Notes: a model not told the origin generated them from the sequence alone. Positions 27,629 to 36,607 are shown, counted from the stretch's first letter. The stretch is 64,000 nucleotides of DNA from Chryseobacterium indologenes (GCF_001295265.1 NZ_LJOD01000003.1:268191-332190), one strand, 5' to 3'. Numbers and translations are program-made.

Positions 27629-30379
27629 TTAAAAATTGTAGTTCAGTTCCATCCCGAAATAGGGAGTGTTGGCTCCTTTTCTGTAGACCGTTACATTGTT
27701 GAAAACATAAGGCGAGCTGTAATTGAAGAGCCTGTTGACAAATAGTGAAGTCCGTAAAGCTTTATAAATACTTTTGGTCACTTTTATATTTCCTGTAATG
27801 GTAAATGTCATCAGGGTGTCCATATTATCGGTAACTGAGACATTTCTTACCAGCCATTGTTTATAGATATCCGTTCTGTCTGCATCGGTGAAAGGGTGAA
27901 CTACACCATCCATTCCGTAATATGCGATGGGCTCGGCAATTCTCCGGTCATTTCTTCTGTGGTCGTAAATATTTCCCTGTAAAGAAGCTGAAACAATCAG
28001 ATCAAGGCTTGGCAGGTAAGTATCTATTAAAAGATTATAATTGATATTGGAGTTATTATAGCCGTCATCATTTTTATAAATTCCATAATAAGGGAATGGT
28101 CCCAGTCCGATAGAAGCATTAGGTTTGAATGTAAACGGCACTGAGTTTCTGTACTGGGTTTTAAACCATGCTCCGGTAAGAGTGAATCTTGTGTTGATCG
28201 CCTTGATCCTGGGTGAAGTATATCCGAACTCAATTCCCTGTTTTAAAATCTGGCTTCCGTTCTCATCTACAAAATATTCCCCGAAGATGCTTTTCAGCTC
28301 ATAAGGTACGCTGGTAAGATCCGGTCCGTTGGTCCATTGGGAAAGGTCTACCTGCGATGCGTCATATTGTTTGTAAGTGTGTACAACGGTGTGCTTCATT
28401 TTACGGAAACCGTTATTCATATCTTCCTTAAAGTAAGCCATAAAGAAGTCATGATTTCTGTAGCTCAGATCCAGCCTGATTTCTTTCTTTACACTTTTTG
28501 CCGCTTCCAGTTCTTTGTTCTCCCTTGACTGTACATACGTCATGAAGTTCACGTAGCGGTACTGCGAGTCATTATGGTAATAATTCAGCTGGGTATAGTC
28601 CCAGTATTCTCTGTTGGGGTACAGCATCAGCATGGTAGGGCGTTTGTAGAACTGTCCGTAGCCTAATGTAATATCCGTTTTCAGGGGATAATTGTTAATG
28701 GTAAGATGGGGCAGGCTGTACTGGAAATTCAGTCTGGGTTCTGTAAGCACTTTTTTGCTGATGGCAAAAGAAGGATCGATGCCCATACTTTTTGAAAATC
28801 TTAACCCCGCATATAAAGTGAATTTATGGCGGTCTAAGGAATAGCTCATCTGATCTCCGACAAAAGCAGACAGCAGGCTGGAAGCCGGAATGTCATTATA
28901 AGGTCTCGGTCTTTCTATTCCTGAACTGGCAGACGGGGGTGTTTTCATATCATAAACAAGTCCTTTTCCGTTGTTTTTTGAATATCTCCAGTCAAGTCCG
29001 GCTTCGTACTGATGGATGATTCCCGCAGTTTTCTTAGTACCGTTTGCCTGAAAAAAAGTTGTAATGTCCAACGGTTTCCCTTCTGTGGAAAATTCAGTTA
29101 CATAGCGTAAATCAGGAAAATATCCCACGTTTTCTCCCTGTTCTGTGGCTAATGAGAATGATCTCGGACCGGAAAGCTGTACCAGCTTTCTCTGTTCTAT
29201 CTTTTCAAATCCCTGACGGATTGCCGTGTTCAGAGTTAATTTATTGAAGAAAGCATTTTTATCCAGCTGATAGATGAAATTATTGGTAAGACTGATCTTC
29301 TGATTATTAGATTCAAATTTATCTGTTGAAGGATACCCGTTATCAGGATCATATTTTTTATGGTCAACATTAGAGGAAAAATCAATATTGGATCTCCATT
29401 CCAGAGGTCTTGCCCAAAGAGTAGATGTTTTCCTGGAGCGGATGGAAGCCGTGATACGCTGATAATTCTCAAAATCATCTGTAGGATCAGATTTGGAATC
29501 CAGGAAATCCGCACTGGCGCTTAATTGCCATTTATCCGTGATCCTGAATCCTTTTCCTACATAATATTGTTTACTGAATCCGTCTGCTTTAAATCTGGCC
29601 TGAAGGGGAGAGTGTCCTACCTTACGCTCGATCTTGATCAGTCCCGAAGTGAGATCACCGTAAGATGCTGAAGGGATCCCCCGGATAACCTCTACTTTTT
29701 CAATGTCATTGGTGGAAATGGTTCTCATATCTACCCCTGAATACGCCGTTTCACGATATTCCCCGGCTTTGCCGAACTGCTGGGTATCCACAGAAACCTG
29801 CATATCTGCATTGGAATTGATGATGTTGTCATCAATCATAAACTGAACACCTAAAGATGAGGTTTTATATTCGCTTCCGGAGTAACCGCCTGTGTTTTCG
29901 CGGAGTGTTGCCCTGTTGTTACCATTAAGGGAAGGTGTTTTGGCCAGCCCTCCTGGAAGAAGCTCCATCAGGTCACTGAAACTGGATGGCTGAAGGTGTT
30001 CCATTGCCTGTCTGCTGATAATGGATTTTGTGGTGAGGCCTTTTCCTTCCTTGGAAAATACCACTACTTCTTCCAGTTTGTTAACTGGTAAAAGCTTTAC
30101 CGTGATATGCTGTCCTGAGATAGCAGAAATGCTAATTTCCTTTTCCTGATAATCGGAATGAATGATCCTGATATGATGCTTACCCCCTGAAACCGAAACA
30201 GAAGCCGTTCCGTTTTTGTCTGTAGTGGCAGAAATCCCATCTACTGTAACAGAGGCTCCATTGAGCTCCTTATTATTTTCATTGAAAACGGTAATGGTCA
30301 GTTGCTGTTTTTCACTTTGGGCGTAGATAAGCGGAGTGCTTAGCATGAAAAAGAAAGCAAAAGGTAAAAATTTCCCCAT
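27629..30379 (-). CDS. TonB-dependent outer-membrane receptor
   Basis: 916 residues. Signal peptide (STPLIYAQS), then a carboxypeptidase-regulatory-like domain (about residues 25-105), a plug domain (about 110-250, containing EKVEVIRGIPSASYGDLTSGLI) and a large barrel ending ELNYNF. It should import a substrate energised by TonB. No clear substrate signature is present. First gene of the operon with the DUF4876, DUF6850 and peroxidase genes. Two copies of an operator-like dyad flank its promoter, which suggests tight, probably metal-responsive control. Confidence 0.92.
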   Translation of the reverse strand: MGKFLPFAFFFMLSTPLIYAQSEKQQLTITVFNENNKELNGASVTVDGISATTDKNGTASVSVSGGKHHIRIIHSDYQEKEISISAISGQHITVKLLPVNKLEEVVVFSKEGKGLTTKSIISRQAMEHLQPSSFSDLMELLPGGLAKTPSLNGNNRATLRENTGGYSGSEYKTSSLGVQFMIDDNIINSNADMQVSVDTQQFGKAGEYRETAYSGVDMRTISTNDIEKVEVIRGIPSASYGDLTSGLIKIERKVGHSPLQARFKADGFSKQYYVGKGFRITDKWQLSASADFLDSKSDPTDDFENYQRITASIRSRKTSTLWARPLEWRSNIDFSSNVDHKKYDPDNGYPSTDKFESNNQKISLTNNFIYQLDKNAFFNKLTLNTAIRQGFEKIEQRKLVQLSGPRSFSLATEQGENVGYFPDLRYVTEFSTEGKPLDITTFFQANGTKKTAGIIHQYEAGLDWRYSKNNGKGLVYDMKTPPSASSGIERPRPYNDIPASSLLSAFVGDQMSYSLDRHKFTLYAGLRFSKSMGIDPSFAISKKVLTEPRLNFQYSLPHLTINNYPLKTDITLGYGQFYKRPTMLMLYPNREYWDYTQLNYYHNDSQYRYVNFMTYVQSRENKELEAAKSVKKEIRLDLSYRNHDFFMAYFKEDMNNGFRKMKHTVVHTYKQYDASQVDLSQWTNGPDLTSVPYELKSIFGEYFVDENGSQILKQGIEFGYTSPRIKAINTRFTLTGAWFKTQYRNSVPFTFKPNASIGLGPFPYYGIYKNDDGYNNSNINYNLLIDTYLPSLDLIVSASLQGNIYDHRRNDRRIAEPIAYYGMDGVVHPFTDADRTDIYKQWLVRNVSVTDNMDTLMTFTITGNIKVTKSIYKALRTSLFVNRLFNYSSPYVFNNVTVYRKGANTPYFGMELNYNF

Positions 30380-30383
30380 TTTT

Positions 30384-30398
30384 ATTTATTCTAAATAA
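30384..30398. promoter_or_regulatory. Operator-like dyad, proximal copy
   Basis: ATTTATTCTAAATAA contains the dyad ATTTA-TTC-TAAAT. It is the exact reverse complement of the copy at 30440-30454. It lies in the leader between the -7 element and the TonB receptor ATG, where a bound repressor would block elongation or initiation. Confidence 0.5.
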
Positions 30399-30406
30399 GC
30401 AGAGCG

Positions 30407-30414
30407 CAAAAGTA
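30407..30414 (-). promoter_or_regulatory. TAnnTTTG -7 element of the TonB receptor operon
   Basis: Minus-strand TACTTTTG, 27 bases before the receptor ATG. It sits between the two dyads. Confidence 0.5.
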
Positions 30415-30439
30415 TAAAATATACCGACGTGAAAAAATT

Positions 30440-30454
30440 TTATTTAGAATAAAT
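30440..30454. promoter_or_regulatory. Operator-like dyad, distal copy
   Basis: TTATTTAGAATAAAT contains ATTTA-GAA-TAAAT and is the exact reverse complement of the proximal copy, 41 bases away. It lies near the expected -33 region. The form recalls Fur-type boxes but the regulator is unknown. Confidence 0.5.
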
Positions 30455-30516
30455 TAAAATAATTGACAAAAATCAGAAATACAGACCGTAAAATTTTATA
30501 TAATATCCGGTTAGTG

Positions 30517-31530
30517 TTATATAATATTCACCTCACGTTCCAGTTCTATACCAAATTTTTCTTTCACGGAAAGGATGATCTCTCCGGAAAAATCAAAAAT
30601 TTCTTTTCCGGAAGCATTTCCTGTAGCATTGATAATCACCAGAGACTGAAGCTTGTGGGATGCTGCATTGCCGATCTGTTTTCCTTTCCATCCGCATTGC
30701 TCAATCAGCCATCCGGCAGGCACTTTTACTCCATCACCGTTTGGGTATCCCTGAATGTTTTCGAATTTCTGCTTCAGCTCTTCAAACTGTGTACTTGGAA
30801 TTGTAGGATTCTTGAAGAAGCTTCCGGCATTGCCTATTTCTTTCGGATCAGGAAGCTTGCTTTGTCTGATGTGGATTACAGCTCTGGATATATCCTGAAT
30901 AGTAGGGTTTTCTATCCCTTCGCGCTCCAGTTCAGACTGGATAGCTCCATACTCTGTTTTAAGATGATGTTTGTGGGTAGTTAACTTAAAAGTAACCTCC
31001 AGAATAACATACTTTCCCTTACCTTCCTGCTTGAAGACAGAATCCCTGTATCCGAATCTGCAATCCTGAAGATCAAAAGTTTTTACGTCCAGCTGGTCAA
31101 GATCCAGAACTTTACAGCTTACAAATACATCTTTTATTTCCGTACCATAGGCTCCGATATTCTGCATTGGGGAAGTTCCTACATTTCCCGGGATCAGGGA
31201 AAGGTTTTCCAGTCCTCCGTAATTTTTTTTCAGACAGAACATCACAAATTCATGCCAGTTTTCTCCGGCTTTGGCCGTTATCAGAACTTCGTTTTCATTC
31301 ACGACCTCTTCTGAAATTCCTTTTAAATTAATTTTTACAGCAAGACCTTCAAAGTCTTTGGTCAGCAGAATATTGCTTCCTCCTCCCAAAAATAAAACTT
31401 TCAGACTGTGTTTTTTTGAAAAGATGATTGCTTCTTTCAGTTCTTCAAGACTGTTGATTTCTGTAAAGTATTGAGCTTTGGCTTCAACGCCAAAGGTATT
31501 ATAAGGCTTTAAGGAAAAATTTTCTTGCAT
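30517..31530 (-). CDS. murB: UDP-N-acetylmuramate dehydrogenase
   Basis: Peptidoglycan precursor synthesis: reduces UDP-N-acetylglucosamine enolpyruvate using FAD and NADPH. FAD-binding segments VLFLGGGSNILL (near residue 45) and SLIPGNVGTSPMQNIGAYG (near 110-128) are clear. The catalytic serine lies in EIGNAGSFFKNP near 236, and the C-terminal Glu in the last domain. At 337 residues it is the long E. coli type. Last gene of an operon with an aminotransferase and a small lipoprotein, 5 bases after the latter. Confidence 0.95.
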   Translation of the reverse strand: MQENFSLKPYNTFGVEAKAQYFTEINSLEELKEAIIFSKKHSLKVLFLGGGSNILLTKDFEGLAVKINLKGISEEVVNENEVLITAKAGENWHEFVMFCLKKNYGGLENLSLIPGNVGTSPMQNIGAYGTEIKDVFVSCKVLDLDQLDVKTFDLQDCRFGYRDSVFKQEGKGKYVILEVTFKLTTHKHHLKTEYGAIQSELEREGIENPTIQDISRAVIHIRQSKLPDPKEIGNAGSFFKNPTIPSTQFEELKQKFENIQGYPNGDGVKVPAGWLIEQCGWKGKQIGNAASHKLQSLVIINATGNASGKEIFDFSGEIILSVKEKFGIELEREVNII

Positions 31531-31535
31531 GTTTT

Positions 31536-32012
31536 TTATTGGTATTCTTTAGGAAGAATGGTATTTAATTGTTCTTTCAACTGCTGAAACTGTCTGTAAT
31601 GCACAGTATCTGCAAAAGAGTTAACGTAAATGTGGGATTTTTTCGGGGTACGGATCTGAAAGGTTTCATCAATACCGTCTACCGACTGCTGACTTGGAGA
31701 GCTTTTGATGTAATCCAGATCCTTCACATGAATGGAAGCGGTCAGTTTTTTCCAGGTATCTGCCTGGATAGGTGCGCTCCATTCCTTATGGGTTTGGTTG
31801 GCGGTCATTCCTTTTTCTGCTTTTACAGAATCTTTGGTCACTTTTATAATGGTATAGTTGCCAAGATGTCCGCCTACATGGGATACACTGATGAAAACAA
31901 TATCGTCGGAACGGCGGGCTTCCGTTTTCTTTTCAGGAATCTTCTTATCACAGGAAAAAAATACCGGCAACAAAAGACATGAGAAGAAGATGTTCAGACT
32001 CGTATTTTTCAT
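31536..32012 (-). CDS. Hypothetical lipoprotein
   Basis: 158 residues with a lipoprotein signal ending in FFSCDKK. The mature part has a charged linker (about 25-37) and a compact beta-rich region. It resembles uncharacterised flavobacterial lipoproteins; I do not recognise a family. It sits between the aminotransferase (27 bases upstream) and murB (5 bases downstream), so it is probably co-transcribed with both. Confidence 0.72.
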   Translation of the reverse strand: MKNTSLNIFFSCLLLPVFFSCDKKIPEKKTEARRSDDIVFISVSHVGGHLGNYTIIKVTKDSVKAEKGMTANQTHKEWSAPIQADTWKKLTASIHVKDLDYIKSSPSQQSVDGIDETFQIRTPKKSHIYVNSFADTVHYRQFQQLKEQLNTILPKEYQ

Positions 32013-32039
32013 TGCCGGTATTGTATGTTGTCAATAGGT

Positions 32040-33245
32040 TTATAGATTGAATTCCTTTCTGTATTGGGTTAAGGCGTCTTTCAGGATTTCTGCGCTTCTC
32101 TTCAGATCTTCCTCTTTTAGTACATAAGCGATTCTTACCTGCTTTTTACCTAATTCAGGATCACTGTAAAATCCTCCTGCCGGAGCTACCATAATAGTTT
32201 CGCCTTTATTGGTATACTTTTCAAGAAGCCATTGCGCAAACTTCTCAGTGTCGTCTACCGGAAGCTCGGCAACACAGTAGAAAGCTCCTCTCGGTTTAGG
32301 GCAGATTACTCCGGGAATAGCGTTCAGGAGGTCTACCAGGATATTTCTTCTGTGGGTGTATTCTTCTCTTACGGAACGGATGTAAGCACCGTCGTTCTGG
32401 TGGGCTGCTGTTGCTGCAATCTGGCCAAGAAGCACCGGACTTAATCTTGCCTGTGCAAAAAGCATCGCGGCATTATGAATTTTTTTAGAACGGGTAACCA
32501 TGCATCCGATTCTTACTCCGCACATGGAATAACGCTTGGATTCGGAATCGATTACGATGCAGTTTTCGCTCAGTTCAGGAAAATCAAGGATCGAGACCTG
32601 CTGTTTCCCGTCGTAAACATATTCTCTGTATACTTCGTCAGAGATGACTACGATATCATATTTCAAAGCAATTTCTGCCAGTTTCTGAAGTTCTTCACGG
32701 GTATACAGGTATCCTGTAGGGTTGCCCGGGTTGCAGATCACAATTGCTCTTGTTCTTTCGGTGATCTTTTTTTCAAATTCTTCGATCGGGGGAAGGGCAA
32801 AGCCTGTATCAATAGTAGACGGAACTGCTACTACATTTACATTGAAGGTGCTGGTAAAACCATTATAATTTGCATAATAAGGTTCAGGGATAATCACTTC
32901 GTCACCGTCATCACATAAAGTAGAAATGGCAAAGTTAAGCGCCTCTGAACCGCCATTGGTTACAATGAAGTTATCAGGAGTAAGGTCCTCAAAACCTAAA
33001 GTATGATAATAATCGGTAAGGGCTTTTCTGTATTCTATATTACCTTCAGAAAGTGCATATTCCAATACTTTAAGATCAATATTCTTTAAAGCATTTAAAG
33101 CTGTTTCCGGAGTTTCAATATCAGGCTGTCCGATATTAAGGTGATAGACTTTAGTTCCCTTCTGTTTTGCTTTTAGCGCAAAAGGAACCAGTTTTCTTAC
33201 CGGCGATGGCGGCATATGCTGTGCTCTGTTTGAAATATTCGGCAT
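32040..33245 (-). CDS. PLP-dependent class I/II aminotransferase
   Basis: Fold-type I aminotransferase, 401 residues. The PLP lysine is visible in SESKRYSMCGVRIG, the Asp that contacts the pyridine nitrogen in VISDEVYREY, and the substrate Arg near the C-terminus in KKQVRIAYV. It belongs to the aspartate/alanine/aromatic group; the donor specificity cannot be read from sequence. It starts MPNISNRAQHMPPSPVRK and has its own -7 element 20 bases upstream. It heads an operon with a lipoprotein and murB. Confidence 0.9.
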   Translation of the reverse strand: MPNISNRAQHMPPSPVRKLVPFALKAKQKGTKVYHLNIGQPDIETPETALNALKNIDLKVLEYALSEGNIEYRKALTDYYHTLGFEDLTPDNFIVTNGGSEALNFAISTLCDDGDEVIIPEPYYANYNGFTSTFNVNVVAVPSTIDTGFALPPIEEFEKKITERTRAIVICNPGNPTGYLYTREELQKLAEIALKYDIVVISDEVYREYVYDGKQQVSILDFPELSENCIVIDSESKRYSMCGVRIGCMVTRSKKIHNAAMLFAQARLSPVLLGQIAATAAHQNDGAYIRSVREEYTHRRNILVDLLNAIPGVICPKPRGAFYCVAELPVDDTEKFAQWLLEKYTNKGETIMVAPAGGFYSDPELGKKQVRIAYVLKEEDLKRSAEILKDALTQYRKEFNL

Positions 33246-33265
33246 TGTTCAAAAAATTTGTATGA

Positions 33266-33273
33266 CAAAAATA
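33266..33273 (-). promoter_or_regulatory. TAnnTTTG -7 element of the aminotransferase operon
   Basis: Minus-strand TATTTTTG, 20 bases before the ATG at 33245. Confidence 0.48.
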
Positions 33274-33731
33274 GGATTTAATTTCCCAATAATAAAATTA
33301 AGAGACATTGACCTGTTGTATCGCTTTATTGTTCCCTTCTTTATTAGAAGTTTTGTTGTGCTTTTTTTGTGAAAATACGGAGTTTTTGTTATGAAATAAA
33401 TAATTATATTTTAATTATTTTAGTTTTGTTTCAAAATTTTTCTTAATTTACAGTGCTGATATAAAATGTTAAAATCAAATTATTCTGAGATTTTTTTTGA
33501 AAAGCGGAGAGATAGTCAGCTATAAAGATGCTTGAATTCAGAATTATATTTTAATATCATTGATTCAGGAACAGGATTCAATCTGCTGTAAAAGCAGTCA
33601 CAAAATAAGTTTTTTTAATGTAAATAATGTCTGGCGGCGGTATGTGATGTACTGCTGCTTTTTTATGAGTCATTTTGAGTTCAGCATGTATAATTTTTAT
33701 TATTTTAGAGGAGCTAAAAAACTAACTGAAT
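33274..33731. other. AT-rich intergenic region with competing hairpins
   Basis: No convincing gene. A TAGTTTTG box at 33421-33428 could start a transcript towards the DUF1801 gene, leaving a leader of about 300 bases. Within it, a local hairpin CTGCT-gtaaa-AGCAG (about 33584-33598) could compete with pairing of AAAAGCAG to a downstream CTGCTTTT near 33656. This looks like an attenuator but is unproven. Confidence 0.3.
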
Positions 33732-34190
33732 ATGCAGATCCCCGCTAACTCCGTAGAAGACTATATCTCTAAAATTCCTGAGGAAAGACAGGAAGTCTTT
33801 AAAAAATTATTCGATACTATCAGTAACAGTCTTCCGGAAGGATTCAAGGAAGGTGTGAGCTATGGAATGGTAGGATGGGATGTTCCTCTTGAAACGTATC
33901 CCGCAGGCTACCACTGTACGCCCGGAGCTCCTTTACCTTTTATGGGACTGGCCTCCCAAAAGAATTTTATTGCTTTCTATCATATGGGAATCTATGCCGA
34001 ACCTGATCTTCTGGACTGGTTTGTTGCCGAATATCCTAAATATTCCAAAAGAAAGCTGGATATGGGTAAATCCTGTGTACGCTTTAAGAAAATGGATGAT
34101 ATTCCGTTTGAACTGATTGCTGAGGTTAGCAAAAAAATGACAGTGGAAGACTGGATTCGTATTTATGAAGACCGGTTGAAGAAAAAATAA
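33732..34190 (+). CDS. DUF1801 (YdhG-like) domain protein
   Basis: 152-residue cytosolic protein. The N-terminus SVEDYISKIPEERQEVFKKLFDTI and the core EGVSYGMVGWDVP...KNFIAFYHMGIY match the DUF1801/YdhG family, a small alpha/beta fold of unknown function. It is followed by a terminator and appears monocistronic. An in-frame stretch upstream is probably leader, not coding. Confidence 0.82.
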   Translation: MQIPANSVEDYISKIPEERQEVFKKLFDTISNSLPEGFKEGVSYGMVGWDVPLETYPAGYHCTPGAPLPFMGLASQKNFIAFYHMGIYAEPDLLDWFVAEYPKYSKRKLDMGKSCVRFKKMDDIPFELIAEVSKKMTVEDWIRIYEDRLKKK

Positions 34191-34198
34191 AACAAAAA

Positions 34199-34231
34199 GT
34201 TCTGAAACATATTGCTTCAGAATTTTTTTTT
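34199..34231 (+). terminator. Terminator after the DUF1801 gene
   Basis: TTCTGAA and TTCAGAA pair around ACATATTGC and are followed by nine T. Confidence 0.75.
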
Positions 34232-34415
34232 GAGCTGTGTTTTTAGAAAACCGTTATAATGGCATCTGAAAATTATTCGAAAAACTCTTTCATCAAACCA
34301 TTTTGAAATTTCCGGGAGCAGCTGTAGAAACAGAGTTAATCAGGGTACTGCAGATTGCTGGCTGCTTTTTATTTTTAATTCAGATAGAAAATATTCTTTA
34401 CAGTTAAAATTTCAA

Positions 34416-34423
34416 TAATTTTG
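34416..34423 (+). promoter_or_regulatory. TAnnTTTG -7 element of the RhtA-like gene
   Basis: TAATTTTG, about 107 bases before the ATG at 34530. If used, it leaves a leader of roughly 100 bases with no recognised riboswitch. The bases from 34232 to this element hold nothing I can identify. Confidence 0.38.
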
Positions 34424-34529
34424 AACTTCCATAAATTAATATAAGAGATCCTGACTTCTATTGAGTTTAAGGGTAAATATTCTATGGATCCGGAGAACCA
34501 TTTCAGAAATCAAGGTATATATTTTACAA

Positions 34530-35375
34530 ATGAAAAAAACAAACCTGGCCATATCTGCTACTCTTTTGGCTATTATTTGTGTACAGGGTGGAGCCTCTAT
34601 TGCAAAACAACTTTTTCCTGCGATAGGAGCAATTGGAACTGTTAGCTTAAGAATTGTGCTTTCAGCGATTTTGCTCACATTAATCAACCGTCCGAAATTT
34701 TCAGAGTTTAACAGGCAAAAATGGCTGTATTGTGCTATGTACGGATTCGGTCTTGCTGCTATGAACCTTATTTTTTATATGGCTATACAGAGGATTCCGC
34801 TAGGATTGGCCGTGACTGTAGAGTTTGCCGGACCTTTGTTTCTTGCTCTTGCCCTGTCCCGGAAGCTGCTGGATGTGGTATGGGCATTGCTGGCCTGTGC
34901 CGGAATTTTACTCATTGTTCCCTGGAAGAGCAATAATATTGATTTATTAGGGCTAGGACTGGCTTTTCTGGCAGGAATATTCTGGGCTGTTTACATTGTA
35001 ATGGGCGGAAAAGTTGCTAAAATAATGGATGGTAAAGATGCGGTTACTACGGGGATGTTATTTGCAAGTCTTCTGATTATTCCTTTTACCTTATGGGATG
35101 GTGCTGTTTTCAATCTTACACCAACAATTTTTATGAAAGGCTTGGGAGTGGCTATTCTGTCAAGTGCATTGCCGTTTTCTTTAGAAATTATGGCATTAAA
35201 AAATCTTCAGGCAAAGACTTTCAGTATCTTGATGAGCTTAGAGCCCGCATTTGCTGCGCTGTCCGGATTTATATTCCTTAGCGAAAACTTAACCTTTTTA
35301 CAATGGATTTCTATTGCCTGTGTCATAGCAGCAAGTATAGGAACAACAATTTTCAGTAAGACTTCCAGTCATTGA
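34530..35375 (+). CDS. rhtA: EamA-family exporter, RhtA-like (threonine/homoserine efflux)
   Basis: Ten-helix inner-membrane transporter of the drug/metabolite superfamily, about 281 residues. The match to E. coli RhtA is close throughout: QGGASIAKQLFP, GTVSLRIVLSAILL, IPLGLAVTVEFAGPLFLAL, ILSSALPFSLEIMAL and LMSLEPAFAALSG. RhtA exports threonine, homoserine and some amino-acid analogues. ATG 34530 (MKKTNLAISATLLAI) is chosen because it begins with the first membrane helix; a longer frame from 34461 adds a polar extension not seen in the family. Confidence 0.82.
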   Translation: MKKTNLAISATLLAIICVQGGASIAKQLFPAIGAIGTVSLRIVLSAILLTLINRPKFSEFNRQKWLYCAMYGFGLAAMNLIFYMAIQRIPLGLAVTVEFAGPLFLALALSRKLLDVVWALLACAGILLIVPWKSNNIDLLGLGLAFLAGIFWAVYIVMGGKVAKIMDGKDAVTTGMLFASLLIIPFTLWDGAVFNLTPTIFMKGLGVAILSSALPFSLEIMALKNLQAKTFSILMSLEPAFAALSGFIFLSENLTFLQWISIACVIAASIGTTIFSKTSSH

Positions 35376-35542
35376 TGCCACGTTCCCGATACAAGGCTAC
35401 ATGATTCCGTGGACTTTTTCTTTTCCGGAGGTTTCACTCCTGTAAAACAGTATTGAAAGCCTGTCATAAGAATTATTGGAATGTTCAGGGTGGTGTGAAA
35501 AGCAGAACAATATTACTGACAGATGTAATAAATTCTATTTTG

Positions 35543-35550
35543 TAATTTTG
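35543..35550 (+). promoter_or_regulatory. TAnnTTTG -7 element of the YiiX-like gene
   Basis: TAATTTTG, 19 bases before the ATG at 35570. Confidence 0.48.
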
Positions 35551-35569
35551 ACAATGAAATAATAAGCTG

Positions 35570-36229
35570 ATGGCGGAATTAAAACTATCTTTTAATAAAA
35601 TAGCTGCAACTACAGGAAGTCTGTTTCTTTTGATTTTCCTTTTTACCAGCTGTAGTTCTTATAAAAGGACAGGGCTTGAAAACGGAGATTTGCTTTTTGT
35701 CACCGCCAAAGACACCGGACTGTCGGGAGCTATCAATAATGTTACCCAAAAACAAAAAGAAGCTTCTTTTGACCATATCGGAATCGCTGAAAAGGAAAAC
35801 GGACACTGGTATGTTCTGCATGCTACACCAAAAGGAGGTTCCCGGAAGCAGGAACTGAAATATTTCCTGAAAGATCAGTTTGATGACGGACAAAAGGTCA
35901 TTATTTACCGCCTGAAACCCGAATATCAGAAGACCATTCCCGCAGCTCTTAAAAAAGCTGAAGCCATGTTGGGGAAACCTTATAATTTCGATTATATTCT
36001 GAATGAAAATTCCTACTACTGTTCGGATTATATTGAACGGGCTTTTAGACAAGACCATATTTTTAAACTGGAACCTATGACATTTAAGGACCCAAAAACA
36101 GGGAAAACCAATGAATTCTGGGAAAGTTTTTATCAGAAGAAAAACCTGAAAGTTCCGGAAGGTGAACCCGGCTGTAATCCAAACGGGCTGGCCGCTTCTG
36201 AAAAGCTGGTGAGAATAGGGGAGCTATAA
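35570..36229 (+). CDS. YiiX/YebB-like NlpC/P60-fold cysteine hydrolase, lipoprotein
   Basis: 219 residues. Hydrophobic N-terminus with lipobox cysteine (LFTSCSSYK). The YiiX/YebB-like permuted papain fold has its histidine in SFDHIGIAEK (near residue 66) and its catalytic cysteine in NSYYCSDYIERAF (near 147). Related enzymes hydrolyse amide or ester bonds, possibly in lipids or cell-wall material. The substrate here is unknown. Confidence 0.82.
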   Translation: MAELKLSFNKIAATTGSLFLLIFLFTSCSSYKRTGLENGDLLFVTAKDTGLSGAINNVTQKQKEASFDHIGIAEKENGHWYVLHATPKGGSRKQELKYFLKDQFDDGQKVIIYRLKPEYQKTIPAALKKAEAMLGKPYNFDYILNENSYYCSDYIERAFRQDHIFKLEPMTFKDPKTGKTNEFWESFYQKKNLKVPEGEPGCNPNGLAASEKLVRIGEL

Positions 36230-36493
36230 AAACAGGAGGTCTTAATTTTTACCACGTATGAGTTATTTTTAAGTTTAAAATACTTTGAGTATAAGAGCTC
36301 ACATAAGTTTCAAAAATCTAGAATTGTCTGCCTGAAAAATATAAAAATATCCATTGGCTTTAGCCAAAACTTATACGGCAGATGAAATTCAAGGAAAATT
36401 AATGTATGGGAGACAAACATTAATATTGGCCGCTAATACATAAATAAAAACCATGATTTTGTCGAGTACCGAAATAAATTTCAAAACTTTTTC
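36230..36493. other. Non-coding stretch with a REP-like palindrome
   Basis: No gene seen. TTGGCTTTAGCCAA at 36354-36367 is a perfect small hairpin of the kind that recurs between genes in this genus. The rest is AT-rich spacer leading into the operator of the NIL-domain gene. Confidence 0.4.
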
Positions 36494-36534
36494 AAAAAAT
36501 ATTAGTCTACTAATTTGGTAGACTAATATTTTTT
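36494..36534. promoter_or_regulatory. 17-bp perfect inverted repeat, operator on the NIL-gene promoter
   Basis: AAAAAATATTAGTCTAC and GTAGACTAATATTTTTT are perfectly inverted around TAATTTG. The TTTG at 36514-36517, at the centre, is the -33 box of a promoter whose -7 box is at 36537-36544. A protein bound here would cover the promoter. It could double as a bidirectional terminator, but its position fits an operator better. Regulators of the Rrf2 family bind similar TACTAATTTGGTA-type sites; the identity is inference. Confidence 0.6.
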
Positions 36535-36544
36535 TATATTTTTG
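36514..36544 (+). promoter_or_regulatory. Canonical Bacteroidota promoter TTTG-N19-TATTTTTG
   Basis: TTTG at 36514-36517 and TATTTTTG at 36537-36544 are 19 bases apart, which is the textbook spacing. The start site should lie near 36550, giving a leader of about 57 bases before ATG 36608. Confidence 0.65.
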
Positions 36545-36607
36545 TCACAGATTTAACGCAAAAGAGCACTATGATCTGATAATATTAATCCACAAAAATC
36601 TTTAGTG

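Noticed and set aside
33560..33748. 62-codon frame upstream of the DUF1801 gene
   Set aside because: Cys/Phe/Tyr-rich composition and overlap with the real start at 33732 in another frame; reads like non-coding AT-rich DNA.
34461..34529. N-terminal extension of the RhtA-like exporter
   Set aside because: The family starts directly with the first membrane helix at ATG 34530; the extension is polar and unsupported.
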